Shown here: positions 7,655 to 15,439 of the stretch, in pieces
Layout: every line of letters begins with the position of its first letter
Position numbering within the stretch: the stretch's first letter is position 1
Source of the DNA: Porticoccus sp965660005
Lineage (GTDB): Bacteria; Pseudomonadota; Gammaproteobacteria; Pseudomonadales; Porticoccaceae
Assembly (NCBI RefSeq): GCF_965660005.1
Contig: NZ_CBFHYF010000008.1
Coordinates: forward strand, 1-62,360
Length of the DNA: 62,360 nt
Direction of reading: 5' to 3'
Position numbers and translations under genes: made by a program
Notes under the pieces: generated by a model
The model's input: only the letters and a program-made list of their open reading frames with translations
Told to the model about the DNA's origin: nothing
Databases searched by the model: none

Positions 7655-8188
7655 ATGTCTAGAGTTGCAAAAAACCCGGTTACCATACCGGCTGGTGTGG
7701 AAGTAAAACTCGGCACTAATGAAATTTCGGTCAAGAGTGGCTCGAATGCCCTCTCCCTGGCCGTCAGTCAGCTTGTAGAAATCAAGCAGGAAGACAACCT
7801 GTTGACTTTTGCTGCGCGCGACGGAAGCAAGCAGGCCAATGCCATGGCCGGAACAACCCGCTCATTGGTTAACAATATGGTTCTGGGCGTCGGTGAGGGT
7901 TTTGTCAGGAAACTACAGTTAATTGGTGTCGGCTATCGTGCGCAAGCACAGGGCAACAAGATCAATTTGACGCTGGGTTTCTCTCATCCCGTTGAATACC
8001 AATTGCCTGCAGGTGTTTCAGTGGAGACGCCAAGTCAGACAGAAATTTTATTGAAGGCGGCCGATAAGCAGCTGCTTGGACAGGTGGCATCAGAAATACG
8101 TGCCTTCCGTCCTCCGGAGCCTTACAAGGGCAAAGGTGTTCGCTATGCGGACGAGCAGGTACGTCGAAAAGAAGCGAAGAAGAAGTAG
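7655..8188 (+). CDS. rplF: 50S ribosomal protein L6
   Basis: L6 lies near the sarcin-ricin loop and the elongation-factor binding site. The start at 7655 gives MSRVAKNPVTIPAGVEV, the family N-terminus; an earlier in-frame ATG lies inside rpsH and is not used. The product has 177 residues, including GYRAQAQGNKINLTLGFSHPV and the basic end YADEQVRRKEAKKK. Confidence 0.97.
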   Translation: MSRVAKNPVTIPAGVEVKLGTNEISVKSGSNALSLAVSQLVEIKQEDNLLTFAARDGSKQANAMAGTTRSLVNNMVLGVGEGFVRKLQLIGVGYRAQAQGNKINLTLGFSHPVEYQLPAGVSVETPSQTEILLKAADKQLLGQVASEIRAFRPPEPYKGKGVRYADEQVRRKEAKKK

Positions 8189-8197
8189 GTCAAGATC

Positions 8198-8548
8198 ATG
8201 AGCGACAAGAAACAATCACGTTTGCGTCGTGCACGTCGTGCCCGCTGCAAGATACAGGAACTGGGTGCGAATCGTCTCTGTGTGAACAGAACACCGCGTC
8301 ACATTTACGCGCAAGTTATATCGCCTTGTGGTGGCCTGGTTCTGGCCAGCGCTTCAACGCTGGACAAATCGCTGCGCGCTGGTAAAACCGGCAATACAGA
8401 TGCTGCGAAAGGTGTTGGCGCGCTGATTGCGGAACGAGCCAAGCAGGCAGGTGTCACTCAGGTTGCATTTGACCGGAGTGGTTTCAAGTATCACGGACGT
8501 GTTAAAGCACTGGCTGATGCTGCCCGTGAAGCCGGTCTGGAATTCTAA
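8198..8548 (+). CDS. rplR: 50S ribosomal protein L18
   Basis: L18 carries 5S rRNA into the large subunit. The 116-residue product has the basic N-terminus (KKQSRLRRARRARCK) and the family end FDRSGFKYHGRVKALADAARE. It starts nine bases after the rplF stop. Confidence 0.97.
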   Translation: MSDKKQSRLRRARRARCKIQELGANRLCVNRTPRHIYAQVISPCGGLVLASASTLDKSLRAGKTGNTDAAKGVGALIAERAKQAGVTQVAFDRSGFKYHGRVKALADAAREAGLEF

Positions 8549-8560
8549 AGGTTTATCGTT

Positions 8561-9073
8561 ATGTCTAGAGATCAGAGAGATACATCAGCCGGTGAAGAAG
8601 GGCTGCAGGAAAAGCTGGTTCAGGTTAACCGGGTCGCCAAAACCGTCAAAGGTGGTCGAATTTTCGGTTTCACCGCATTGACTGTGGTTGGTGACGGTAA
8701 TGGAAAAGTAGGGTTTGGTCGCGGCAAGGCTCGCGAAGTGCCGCAGGCCATTCAGAAAGCCATGGAGGCTGCCCGCCGGAACATGATCCAGGTGGACTTG
8801 AAGGGGACGACTATCCAGTACCCGACTAAGGCAAACCATGGGGCATCCAAGGTCTATATGCAGCCTGCCTCGGACGGTACAGGGGTTATTGCAGGTGGTG
8901 CAATGCGTGCTGTACTGGAAATTGCCGGTGTACAAAACGTATTGGCAAAATGTTATGGCTCTACAAATCCGGTCAATGTCGTCCGCGCAACATTCAAAGC
9001 ACTGCAAGAAATGAGTTCACCAGAAACGGTGGCGGCGAAGCGCGGCAAGAGCGTAGAAGAGATACTGAATTAA
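8561..9073 (+). CDS. rpsE: 30S ribosomal protein S5
   Basis: S5 contributes to decoding fidelity and mRNA unwinding. The 170-residue product has the N-terminal double-stranded RNA-binding-like domain (EKLVQVNRVAKTVKGGRIF, GFGRGKAREVP). The C-terminal domain includes GGAMRAVLEIAGVQNVLAK. The loop where spectinomycin-resistance changes map in other bacteria (VAKTVKGGR) looks wild type. Confidence 0.97.
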   Translation: MSRDQRDTSAGEEGLQEKLVQVNRVAKTVKGGRIFGFTALTVVGDGNGKVGFGRGKAREVPQAIQKAMEAARRNMIQVDLKGTTIQYPTKANHGASKVYMQPASDGTGVIAGGAMRAVLEIAGVQNVLAKCYGSTNPVNVVRATFKALQEMSSPETVAAKRGKSVEEILN

Positions 9074-9115
9074 CTGCAGCGGTTGCTGCGTTAAGTACAA
9101 AACGGAAGCTTTACC

Positions 9116-9304
9116 ATGACAAAGGCTAAGAAAATCAAAGTTACTCAGGTGCGCAGCGTACATGGCCGTCTTGCAGCCCATAAGGCGTGTGTTGCGGGCT
9201 TGGGTTTGCGCCGCATCAATCACACCGTCGAGGTCGAAGATACACCATCGGTTCGTGGCATGATTAACAAAGTTCACTATATGGTTAAGGTTGAGGGAGA
9301 GTAA
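9116..9304 (+). CDS. rpmD: 50S ribosomal protein L30
   Basis: L30 is a small 50S protein. The 62-residue product shows KVTQVRSVHGRLAAHKACVAGLGLRR split over the fold and ends DTPSVRGMINKVHYMVKVEGE, as is typical. A 42-base gap separates it from rpsE, and two bases separate it from rplO. Confidence 0.96.
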   Translation: MTKAKKIKVTQVRSVHGRLAAHKACVAGLGLRRINHTVEVEDTPSVRGMINKVHYMVKVEGE

Positions 9305-9306
9305 GC

Positions 9307-9741
9307 ATGCGTCTGAATACGCTAAGTCCCGCACCAGGCAGAATCAAGGAAGGCAAGCGTGTCGGTAGAGGCATCGGCAGTGGCTTAGGTAAAACTGCTG
9401 GTCGTGGCCACAAAGGCCAGAAAGCTCGCTCGGGTGGTCGCGTTCGCCCGGGGTTTGAAGGCGGCCAAATGCCCTTGCAAAAGCGTTTACCAAAATATGG
9501 TTTTACTTCCCGTATTTCACGCGTAACAGCTGAAATTCGATTGAGTGAATTGAACAGCGTTTCCGGTGACTTGGTCGATATTTCGGCTTTGCGTGCTGCA
9601 GGTTTGATTAATGGCTCGATTACCCGCGCCAAAGTTTTCATGTCCGGTGAAGTCGATCGACCTGTCACTGTCAAAGGGTTGCGCGTAACCAAAGGTGCTC
9701 GTGCTGCTATAGAGGCAGCTGGCGGCAAAGTTGAAGAGTAG
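9307..9741 (+). CDS. rplO: 50S ribosomal protein L15
   Basis: L15 is a late-assembly 50S protein. The 144-residue product has the glycine/arginine-rich N-terminal extension (GKRVGRGIGSGLGKTAGRGHKGQ) and the globular C-terminal part ending RAAIEAAGGKVEE. It is directly followed by secY, six bases away. Confidence 0.97.
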   Translation: MRLNTLSPAPGRIKEGKRVGRGIGSGLGKTAGRGHKGQKARSGGRVRPGFEGGQMPLQKRLPKYGFTSRISRVTAEIRLSELNSVSGDLVDISALRAAGLINGSITRAKVFMSGEVDRPVTVKGLRVTKGARAAIEAAGGKVEE

Positions 9742-9747
9742 AGCCTG

Positions 9748-11070
9748 ATGGCAAAACCCGGAAACATGCCGCAGGGCAACACTAAAGGTCTGGGCGAGCT
9801 TTGGGCTCGCCTTCGCTTTTTGTTCATAGCATTGGTGATTTACCGTATCGGTACTCATATCCCGGTACCGGGTATTGACCCTGATCGTTTGGCTGATCTT
9901 TTCAGTCAGAATCAGGGAACAATCATCGGTCTATTTAATATGTTTTCCGGTGGTGCGCTGGAGAGGATGAGCATCCTGGCGCTGGGTATCATGCCGTATA
10001 TTTCTGCATCGATCATCATGCAGCTGTTGACTGCGGTAACGCCCTCACTTGAGCAGCTAAAAAAAGAAGGTGACGCCGGCCGCCGCAAAATCAACCAATA
10101 CACGCGCTATGGCACTGTGCTGCTTGCCACGGTTCAGGCCATCGGTATGTCTGTAGGCTTGGCGGGTCAAGGGTTGGCTTTTTCTGCAGACTTCAGCTTT
10201 TATTTTATCGCTGTAGTGTCATTAGTGACCGGTGCGGTGTTCATGATGTGGCTCGGTGAGCAGATCACAGAGCGGGGCGTTGGTAACGGTATATCGATGC
10301 TGATTTTTGCCGGTATTGCAGCGGGGATCCCCTCTGCTATTGGGCAGGCATTTGAGTCATCCAGGCAAGGTGAGCTGCATATTCTCGCTCTTTTGGTTGT
10401 GGGTATCCTGGCAATCTCGGTTGTTTATTTTGTGGTGTTTGTCGAGCGTGGACAGCGCCGTATCACCGTGAATTATGCGCAGCGGCAACCGGGGCGTGGT
10501 CCGGCTCAAACCAGTCATCTTCCCTTGAAAGTGAATATGGCAGGTGTTATTCCGGCTATTTTCGCCAGTAGTATTTTGTTGTTCCCTGCGTCTGTAGCGC
10601 AATGGTTTGGACAGGGTGAAGACAGTCCGGACTGGTTGCAGGATGTGGCGTTATTTCTTGGTCCAGGTCAACCGTTACATGTGCTGCTGTTTGCGGCGCT
10701 GATTATTTTCTTCTGCTTTTTCTATTCGGCGTTGATGTTCAATCCAAAAGATATGGCAGATAACCTCAAACGAGGTGGTGCATTTTTACCCGGTATTCGC
10801 CCCGGCGAGCAGACCGCCAGATATATCGATGGTGTAATGACCAAACTGACACTGGTAGGTGGTTTATATATGGCGGCAGTGTGTTTGTTGCCACAATTTC
10901 TGAATATTTATTTTAATGTGCCTTTTTATCTGGGTGGCACATCATTGCTGATTGTAGTCGTTGTTACCATGGATTTCATGGCTCAGGTCCAGTCTCATTT
11001 GATGTCTCGTCAGTACGAATCACTGATGAAAAAATCGAATCTGAAAGGTTTTGGCAGCGGAATTCGCTAG
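9748..11070 (+). CDS. secY: Preprotein translocase subunit SecY
   Basis: SecY is the channel-forming subunit of the SecYEG inner-membrane translocon. The 440-residue product shows about ten hydrophobic segments. Family signatures are IPVPGIDP in the first periplasmic region, LGIMPYISASIIMQLL in TM2, GNGISMLIFAGI, and the cytosolic loop RPGEQTARYIDGVMTKLTLVG. Its position between rplO and rpmJ is the canonical one in the spc operon. Confidence 0.98.
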   Translation: MAKPGNMPQGNTKGLGELWARLRFLFIALVIYRIGTHIPVPGIDPDRLADLFSQNQGTIIGLFNMFSGGALERMSILALGIMPYISASIIMQLLTAVTPSLEQLKKEGDAGRRKINQYTRYGTVLLATVQAIGMSVGLAGQGLAFSADFSFYFIAVVSLVTGAVFMMWLGEQITERGVGNGISMLIFAGIAAGIPSAIGQAFESSRQGELHILALLVVGILAISVVYFVVFVERGQRRITVNYAQRQPGRGPAQTSHLPLKVNMAGVIPAIFASSILLFPASVAQWFGQGEDSPDWLQDVALFLGPGQPLHVLLFAALIIFFCFFYSALMFNPKDMADNLKRGGAFLPGIRPGEQTARYIDGVMTKLTLVGGLYMAAVCLLPQFLNIYFNVPFYLGGTSLLIVVVVTMDFMAQVQSHLMSRQYESLMKKSNLKGFGSGIR

Positions 11071-11089
11071 TTGAAGTTGAGGTGTTCCT

Positions 11090-11206
11090 ATGAAAGTGCG
11101 TGCTTCGGTAAAAAAAATGTGCCGCAACTGTAAAGTTGTTAAACGCAAAAGTGTTGTGAGGGTGATTTGTAGCGCAGAACCACGCCATAAACAGCGGCAG
11201 GGTTAG
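11090..11206 (+). CDS. rpmJ: 50S ribosomal protein L36, zinc-binding form
   Basis: This short gene encodes 38 residues beginning MKVRASVKKMCRNCK and ending PRHKQRQG. It is the smallest ribosomal protein. The four zinc ligands of the C+ type are present (C11, C14, C27 and H32), so this is the zinc-dependent paralogue. A GAGGT box at 11079-11083 precedes the ATG. It ends the spc block; a structured leader separates it from rpsM. Confidence 0.96.
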   Translation: MKVRASVKKMCRNCKVVKRKSVVRVICSAEPRHKQRQG

Positions 11207-11230
11207 TCGTACAGAGTTATTGATTTTTTA

Positions 11231-11332
11231 TGCCGTCAACGCTATGCTTTTGCGCCTTTTTGGCCAGCCCTTCGGGCTGTTAAAACAGGTAGACGGCAGT
11301 TAAACATAAAAGTGGAGTAAAATGATGGCCCG
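11231..11332 (+). promoter_or_regulatory. Alpha-operon leader, candidate S4-binding pseudoknot at rpsM start
   Basis: A seven-pair stem TGCCGTC/GACGGCA (11231-11237 with 11292-11298) encloses a hairpin CAGCCC-TTC-GGGCTG (11265-11279). CGGGC at 11273-11277 can instead pair with GCCCG at 11328-11332, just after the rpsM start codon. That would form a pseudoknot over the ribosome binding site. In E. coli, S4 represses the alpha operon through a pseudoknot at this same place. Sequence pairing is seen directly; the regulation is inferred from that precedent. Confidence 0.55.
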
Positions 11333-11681
11333 TATTGCCGGTGTCAACATCCCTGATAATAAACATGCGGTGATTTCACTTACCTATGTTTTCGGGATTG
11401 GTCGTAGTTCAGCCCGCGCCATTTGTGCCCAGGTTGGTATTGCCGAAGACGTAAAGATTTCTGACCTCAGCGATGAGCAAATGGATGCTGTGCGTAATGC
11501 TGTTGGAGATCGCACTGTAGAAGGTGATTTGCGTCGCGAAGTTAGTATGAGCATCAAGCGGTTGATGGATCTCGCCTGTTATCGTGGTCTCCGTCATCGT
11601 CGCGGACTGCCGCTACGTGGTCAACGCACCAAAACGAATGCGCGTACCCGTAAAGGCCCTCGCAAGCCCATCAAGCGATAG
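11325..11681 (+). CDS. rpsM: 30S ribosomal protein S13
   Basis: S13 forms head-to-body contacts and touches the P-site tRNA. Two consecutive ATGs exist at 11322 and 11325. The second is chosen because the GGAG box at 11314-11317 is then 7 bases away and the product starts MARIAGVNIPDNKH. The protein has 118 residues with the basic end RTKTNARTRKGPRKPIKR. It is the first gene of the alpha block. Confidence 0.96.
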   Translation: MARIAGVNIPDNKHAVISLTYVFGIGRSSARAICAQVGIAEDVKISDLSDEQMDAVRNAVGDRTVEGDLRREVSMSIKRLMDLACYRGLRHRRGLPLRGQRTKTNARTRKGPRKPIKR

Positions 11682-11690
11682 GAAAGACAA

Positions 11691-12083
11691 ATGGCAAAGC
11701 CTGGACAAAAAACCACTCGTAAAAAGATTACAAAGACGGTTGTTGACGGTGTGGCACATATTCATGCCTCATTCAACAATACCATCGTAACGATTACTGA
11801 TCGTCAGGGTAATACTCTGAGCTGGGCCACGTCTGGTGGTTCCGGTTTCCGTGGCTCACGGAAAAGTACCCCATTTGCTGCTCAGGTCGCGGCTGAACGT
11901 GCTGGCGTTGCTGCCCAGGAATACGGATTGAAAAATCTGGATGTCCAGGTAAAAGGCCCGGGTCCAGGTCGTGAGTCTGCCGTGCGCGCACTGAATAATG
12001 CAGGCTTCACAATTACCAATATCACCGACGTGACACCGATCCCGCACAACGGCTGTCGTCCGCCGAAAAAACGTCGGGTATAA
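11691..12083 (+). CDS. rpsK: 30S ribosomal protein S11
   Basis: S11 lines the mRNA exit region. The 130-residue product includes HIHASFNNTIVTITDRQGN and the invariant end TPIPHNGCRPPKKRRV. In E. coli the N-G dipeptide in this end can isomerise. Nine bases separate it from rpsM. Confidence 0.97.
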   Translation: MAKPGQKTTRKKITKTVVDGVAHIHASFNNTIVTITDRQGNTLSWATSGGSGFRGSRKSTPFAAQVAAERAGVAAQEYGLKNLDVQVKGPGPGRESAVRALNNAGFTITNITDVTPIPHNGCRPPKKRRV

Positions 12084-12099
12084 CGAGGATAGTTAACTA

Positions 12100-12720
12100 A
12101 TGGCAAGATATCTTGGACCGACTTGTAAGCTTTCCCGTCGCGAAGGCACGGATCTTTTTCTCAAGAGTGGTATCCGCCCTCTCGAGTCTAAGTGTCGCGC
12201 AGAAAGCGCACCTGGCCAACACGGTCAGCGTCGTGGTCGTCTTTCTGACTATGGTGTTCAGTTACGCGAAAAACAAAAAGTTCGTCGACTTTACGGTGTG
12301 TTGGAAAAACAATTTCGCAATTACTACAAAGAAGCGGCCCGCATAAAAGGTGCAACCGGTGAAAATCTGCTGCAACTCCTCGAGCGCCGCCTTGATAACG
12401 TTGTGTATCGTATGGGCTTCGGCTCCACACGCGCAGAGTCCCGCCAGCTTGTGGCTCACAATTCCATTCTGGTGAATGGAAAAAAAGTCAATATTCCCTC
12501 TTATAGAGTAATGGATGGCGACGTGGTGAGCATTCGTGAAAAATGTAAAAAACAGTTGCGTATTCAGTCTGCGATGCAAATTGCTACGCAGCGAGGTTTG
12601 GTTGACTGGATGGAAATAGACGCGAACAAACTGGAAGGTGTTTTCAAACGCAATCCAGCGCGCAGTGATCTCCCTGCCGAAATCAATGAAAATCTCATTG
12701 TTGAGCTTTACTCCAAGTAA
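12100..12720 (+). CDS. rpsD: 30S ribosomal protein S4
   Basis: S4 is a primary 16S rRNA binder and, in E. coli, the repressor of the alpha operon. The 206-residue product begins MARYLGPTCKLSRREGTDLF. It contains the S4 RNA-binding domain (LERRLDNVVYRMGFGSTRAESRQLV). Its presence two genes downstream of the pseudoknot-capable leader fits autogenous control. Confidence 0.98.
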   Translation: MARYLGPTCKLSRREGTDLFLKSGIRPLESKCRAESAPGQHGQRRGRLSDYGVQLREKQKVRRLYGVLEKQFRNYYKEAARIKGATGENLLQLLERRLDNVVYRMGFGSTRAESRQLVAHNSILVNGKKVNIPSYRVMDGDVVSIREKCKKQLRIQSAMQIATQRGLVDWMEIDANKLEGVFKRNPARSDLPAEINENLIVELYSK

Positions 12721-12769
12721 AGAACTGAAGGCTGAGAGCAGTTAAGCGACCCCATCTTAAGGTACAGAT

Positions 12770-13768
12770 ATGCAGACATCAGTAAATGATTTTTTGACAC
12801 CACGCAATATTGACGTAACAGAGCTGGGTCCAACCCGCGCTAAAGTGGTGTTAGAGCCCCTGGAACGCGGATTTGGTCATACACTGGGTAATGCGTTGCG
12901 TCGCATTCTGTTGTCGTCTATGGGTGGGGCGGCCATTGTTGAGGTTGAGATTGATGGTGTCTTACACGAATACAGTAGTATCGAGGGTGTTCAGGAAGAC
13001 GTCATTGAAATACTTCTGAATCTCAAGGATGTTGCTATTGTTCTGCATGATAAAGACGATGTTACTCTCACCCTGAGCAAAAAAGGCAAAGGCGTTGTGA
13101 CAGCCGGTGATATTCAGGTAGATAATTCTGTAGAAATCAAAAACCCTGACCACTTGATTGCCACGATTACGGGTGATACTGCTTTGAATATGCAGTTACA
13201 CATTGTAAAGGGGCGTGGTTATCAGCCTGCCGATAGCCGTACCAATGACGAAGATGAGACACGTTCGATAGGCCGCCTTCAGTTGGATGCGACCTTTAGT
13301 CCTGTTCGCCGTGTCGCCTATGTTGTTGAAAGCGCCCGTGTGGAACAGCGCACTGACCTCGATAAACTTGTGCTGGACCTCGAGACCAACGGAACCATTG
13401 ATCCTGAAGAAGCTATTCGTCGTGCAGCTACCATTTTGCAACAACAGCTGGCTGTATTTGTCGATTTGGAAAGCGAAAGTCTATCTGAGCCAGTAGAGCG
13501 AGAGGAAGAAGTAGATCCGATTCTATTGCGTCCGGTTGATGATCTGGAGCTGACAGTTCGTTCAGCGAACTGCTTGAAAGCAGAGAGTATTTATTACATT
13601 GGTGATCTCATTCAGCGCACCGAGGTTGAGTTGCTCAAAACGCCAAATCTCGGTAAAAAATCACTGACTGAAATCAAGGATGTACTGGCATCTCGTGGGC
13701 TCTCACTGGGTATGCGTCTGGAAAACTGGCCACCTGCGAGCCTGCGTTCTGGCACGGAACACGTGTAA
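12770..13768 (+). CDS. rpoA: DNA-directed RNA polymerase subunit alpha
   Basis: The alpha subunit nucleates RNA polymerase assembly. The 332-residue product has the N-terminal dimerisation domain, including GFGHTLGNALRRILLSSM. An acidic linker follows near residues 235-250, then the C-terminal domain (LLKTPNLGKKSLTEIKDVL) that binds UP elements and activators. An AAGGT box precedes the ATG. Confidence 0.98.
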   Translation: MQTSVNDFLTPRNIDVTELGPTRAKVVLEPLERGFGHTLGNALRRILLSSMGGAAIVEVEIDGVLHEYSSIEGVQEDVIEILLNLKDVAIVLHDKDDVTLTLSKKGKGVVTAGDIQVDNSVEIKNPDHLIATITGDTALNMQLHIVKGRGYQPADSRTNDEDETRSIGRLQLDATFSPVRRVAYVVESARVEQRTDLDKLVLDLETNGTIDPEEAIRRAATILQQQLAVFVDLESESLSEPVEREEEVDPILLRPVDDLELTVRSANCLKAESIYYIGDLIQRTEVELLKTPNLGKKSLTEIKDVLASRGLSLGMRLENWPPASLRSGTEHV

Positions 13769-13775
13769 TTAGATT

Positions 13776-13830
13776 ACGGTTGCAGATTAACTGCTGCCGT
13801 TGCATAGAGTATTTGCTGGGTTAACAGCAA
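13776..13830 (+). other. Two tandem stem-loops between rpoA and rplQ
   Basis: ACGG..GCAG pairs with CTGC..CCGT (13776-13800) around an ATTAA loop. TTGCTG pairs with CAGCAA (13813-13830) around GGTTAA. Neither has a T-run, so they do not look like intrinsic terminators. A role in transcript processing or in setting rplQ dosage is possible but only inferred. Confidence 0.4.
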
Positions 13831-13853
13831 CATTTTAAAGGAAGTATAAGATC

Positions 13854-14243
13854 ATGCGTCATCGTCTTAGTGGCCGCAAATTAAGCCGTACTGGTGCTCA
13901 TCGTCGCGCCATGTTTCGCAATATGACGACCTCTCTGGTCGAACATGAGTTGATCAGAACAACACTGCCAAAAGCAAAAGAGTTGCGGCGTTTCGCTGAA
14001 CCCCTGATCACTCTGTCAAAGCAAGATAGCGTTGCCAATCGGCGTCTGGCGTTTGACCGTTTGCGTTGCAAGTCTGCTGTGGGCAAATTATTTTCAGAGC
14101 TGGGCCCCCGTTATGAGAGTCGCCCTGGCGGTTATATTCGCATTCTTAAGTGTGGCTTGCGTTCTGGTGATGCGGCGCCGATGGCCTATGTGGAGCTGGT
14201 AGACCGTCCTGACGTTGAGCCGGTTGATGTTGACGAGGAATAA
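13854..14243 (+). CDS. rplQ: 50S ribosomal protein L17
   Basis: L17 lies near the tunnel exit. The 129-residue product begins MRHRLSGRKLSRTGAHRRAMFRN across its start and continues with TTLPKAKELRRFAEPLITL. An acidic tail (DVEPVDVDEE) closes it. It is the last gene of the alpha operon and is followed by a strong terminator. AAAGGAAG provides the ribosome binding site. Confidence 0.97.
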   Translation: MRHRLSGRKLSRTGAHRRAMFRNMTTSLVEHELIRTTLPKAKELRRFAEPLITLSKQDSVANRRLAFDRLRCKSAVGKLFSELGPRYESRPGGYIRILKCGLRSGDAAPMAYVELVDRPDVEPVDVDEE

Positions 14244-14270
14244 TTGACCACTGTTGTTTGCCCAGATATA

Positions 14271-14297
14271 AAGCCGGACAGATGTCCGGCTTTTTTT
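14271..14297 (+). terminator. Rho-independent terminator of the alpha operon
   Basis: AAGCCGGAC (14271-14279) pairs with GTCCGGCTT (14284-14292) around AGAT, followed by a run of seven T. It lies 27 bases after the rplQ stop codon. Confidence 0.93.
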
Positions 14298-14389
14298 ATG
14301 CCGTTTCCCAACGGCCTGAAAAGCGCACAATAGTTATTTTTCTGGACTGTGGGATAATTGATGCCAATTTACAAATACAGAGTGTTGCA

Positions 14390-15427
14390 ATGAAGGTTCT
14401 GGTCACTGGAGGGGCGGGTTATATTGGCAGTCATGCCTGTGTTGCGCTGCTTGAAACGGGCCATGATATTGTTGTGCTGGACAATTTTTCAAATAGTTGC
14501 ATCAAGTCGCTGGATCGGGTCAAGCAAATTACCGGGAAGGATTTCCCGGTGTTTGAAGGTGATGTCAACCATCACCGGATTCTGGACGATATTTTTAATA
14601 GCCATACGATCAATGCAGTGATGCATTTCGCCGGCTATAAAGCGGTTGGTGAATCCTGTGAAAAGCCACTTTTGTACTACCGAAATAACGTCGCTGGGGC
14701 ATTGACTTTATGTGAAGCCATGCAGAAACATCAGGTTAGTCTGCTGATTTTCAGTTCGTCTGCTACGGTTTATGGTGACCCGACTACAGTGCCTATTAAG
14801 GAGAATTTTCCGCTCAGTGCCACAAACCCCTATGGGCGCTCAAAACTGATGGTTGAGGAGATTCTCCGCGATTTGGTCAGTGCGGAGCAGCTCACAGGAT
14901 CAAACACCTGGCAGATTGGGTTGTTGCGTTACTTCAATCCGGTTGGCGCTCATCCGAGTGGTTTGATTGGTGAAGATCCCAACGGTATTCCAAATAATTT
15001 ATTACCCTACATTTCACAGGTGGCAATTGGTCGACTACCTGTCCTCTCGGTATTTGGCTCAGATTATCCAACCGTCGATGGAACGGGTATCCGTGACTAT
15101 CTTCATGTAACGGATTTGGCCGAGGGGCATGTCCGTGCATTGGATTATCTTGCCCAGAGCAGTGCCGCACCGGGTTGCCACACATGGAACCTGGGAACGG
15201 GTAAAGGCTATTCCGTACTGGAAATGATCAGGGCATTTGAATCCGTCAGTGGGAAAACGGTGGCTTTTAAGGTGGCACCGCGCCGGGCAGGAGACATTGC
15301 GGAATGTTGGGCCGATACGTCCAAGGCGGAGAGAGAACTCGGTTGGACAGCCTCTCGTGGGCTGCCTGAAATGATGGCGGACAGCTGGCGCTGGCAGCTG
15401 GGTAACCCTGATGGCTATCGCAGTTGA
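14390..15427 (+). CDS. galE: UDP-glucose 4-epimerase
   Basis: GalE interconverts UDP-glucose and UDP-galactose, supplying galactose for lipopolysaccharide or exopolysaccharide. The 345-residue product has the NAD-binding Rossmann motif GGAGYIGS at residues 7-14. It also has the catalytic serine/threonine segment SSSATVYGDP and the YxxxK pair in YGRSKLM. The start at 14390 places the Rossmann motif at the N-terminus; about 44 extra in-frame residues upstream run through the rplQ terminator and are discarded. It is a single gene between the ribosomal block and the convergent kinase gene. Confidence 0.93.
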   Translation: MKVLVTGGAGYIGSHACVALLETGHDIVVLDNFSNSCIKSLDRVKQITGKDFPVFEGDVNHHRILDDIFNSHTINAVMHFAGYKAVGESCEKPLLYYRNNVAGALTLCEAMQKHQVSLLIFSSSATVYGDPTTVPIKENFPLSATNPYGRSKLMVEEILRDLVSAEQLTGSNTWQIGLLRYFNPVGAHPSGLIGEDPNGIPNNLLPYISQVAIGRLPVLSVFGSDYPTVDGTGIRDYLHVTDLAEGHVRALDYLAQSSAAPGCHTWNLGTGKGYSVLEMIRAFESVSGKTVAFKVAPRRAGDIAECWADTSKAERELGWTASRGLPEMMADSWRWQLGNPDGYRS

Positions 15428-15439
15428 TGCCAAACCTGG

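Noticed and set aside
9285..9827. Open frame of 180 codons opposite rplO
   Set aside because: It is a shadow of the arginine/glycine-rich L15 gene.
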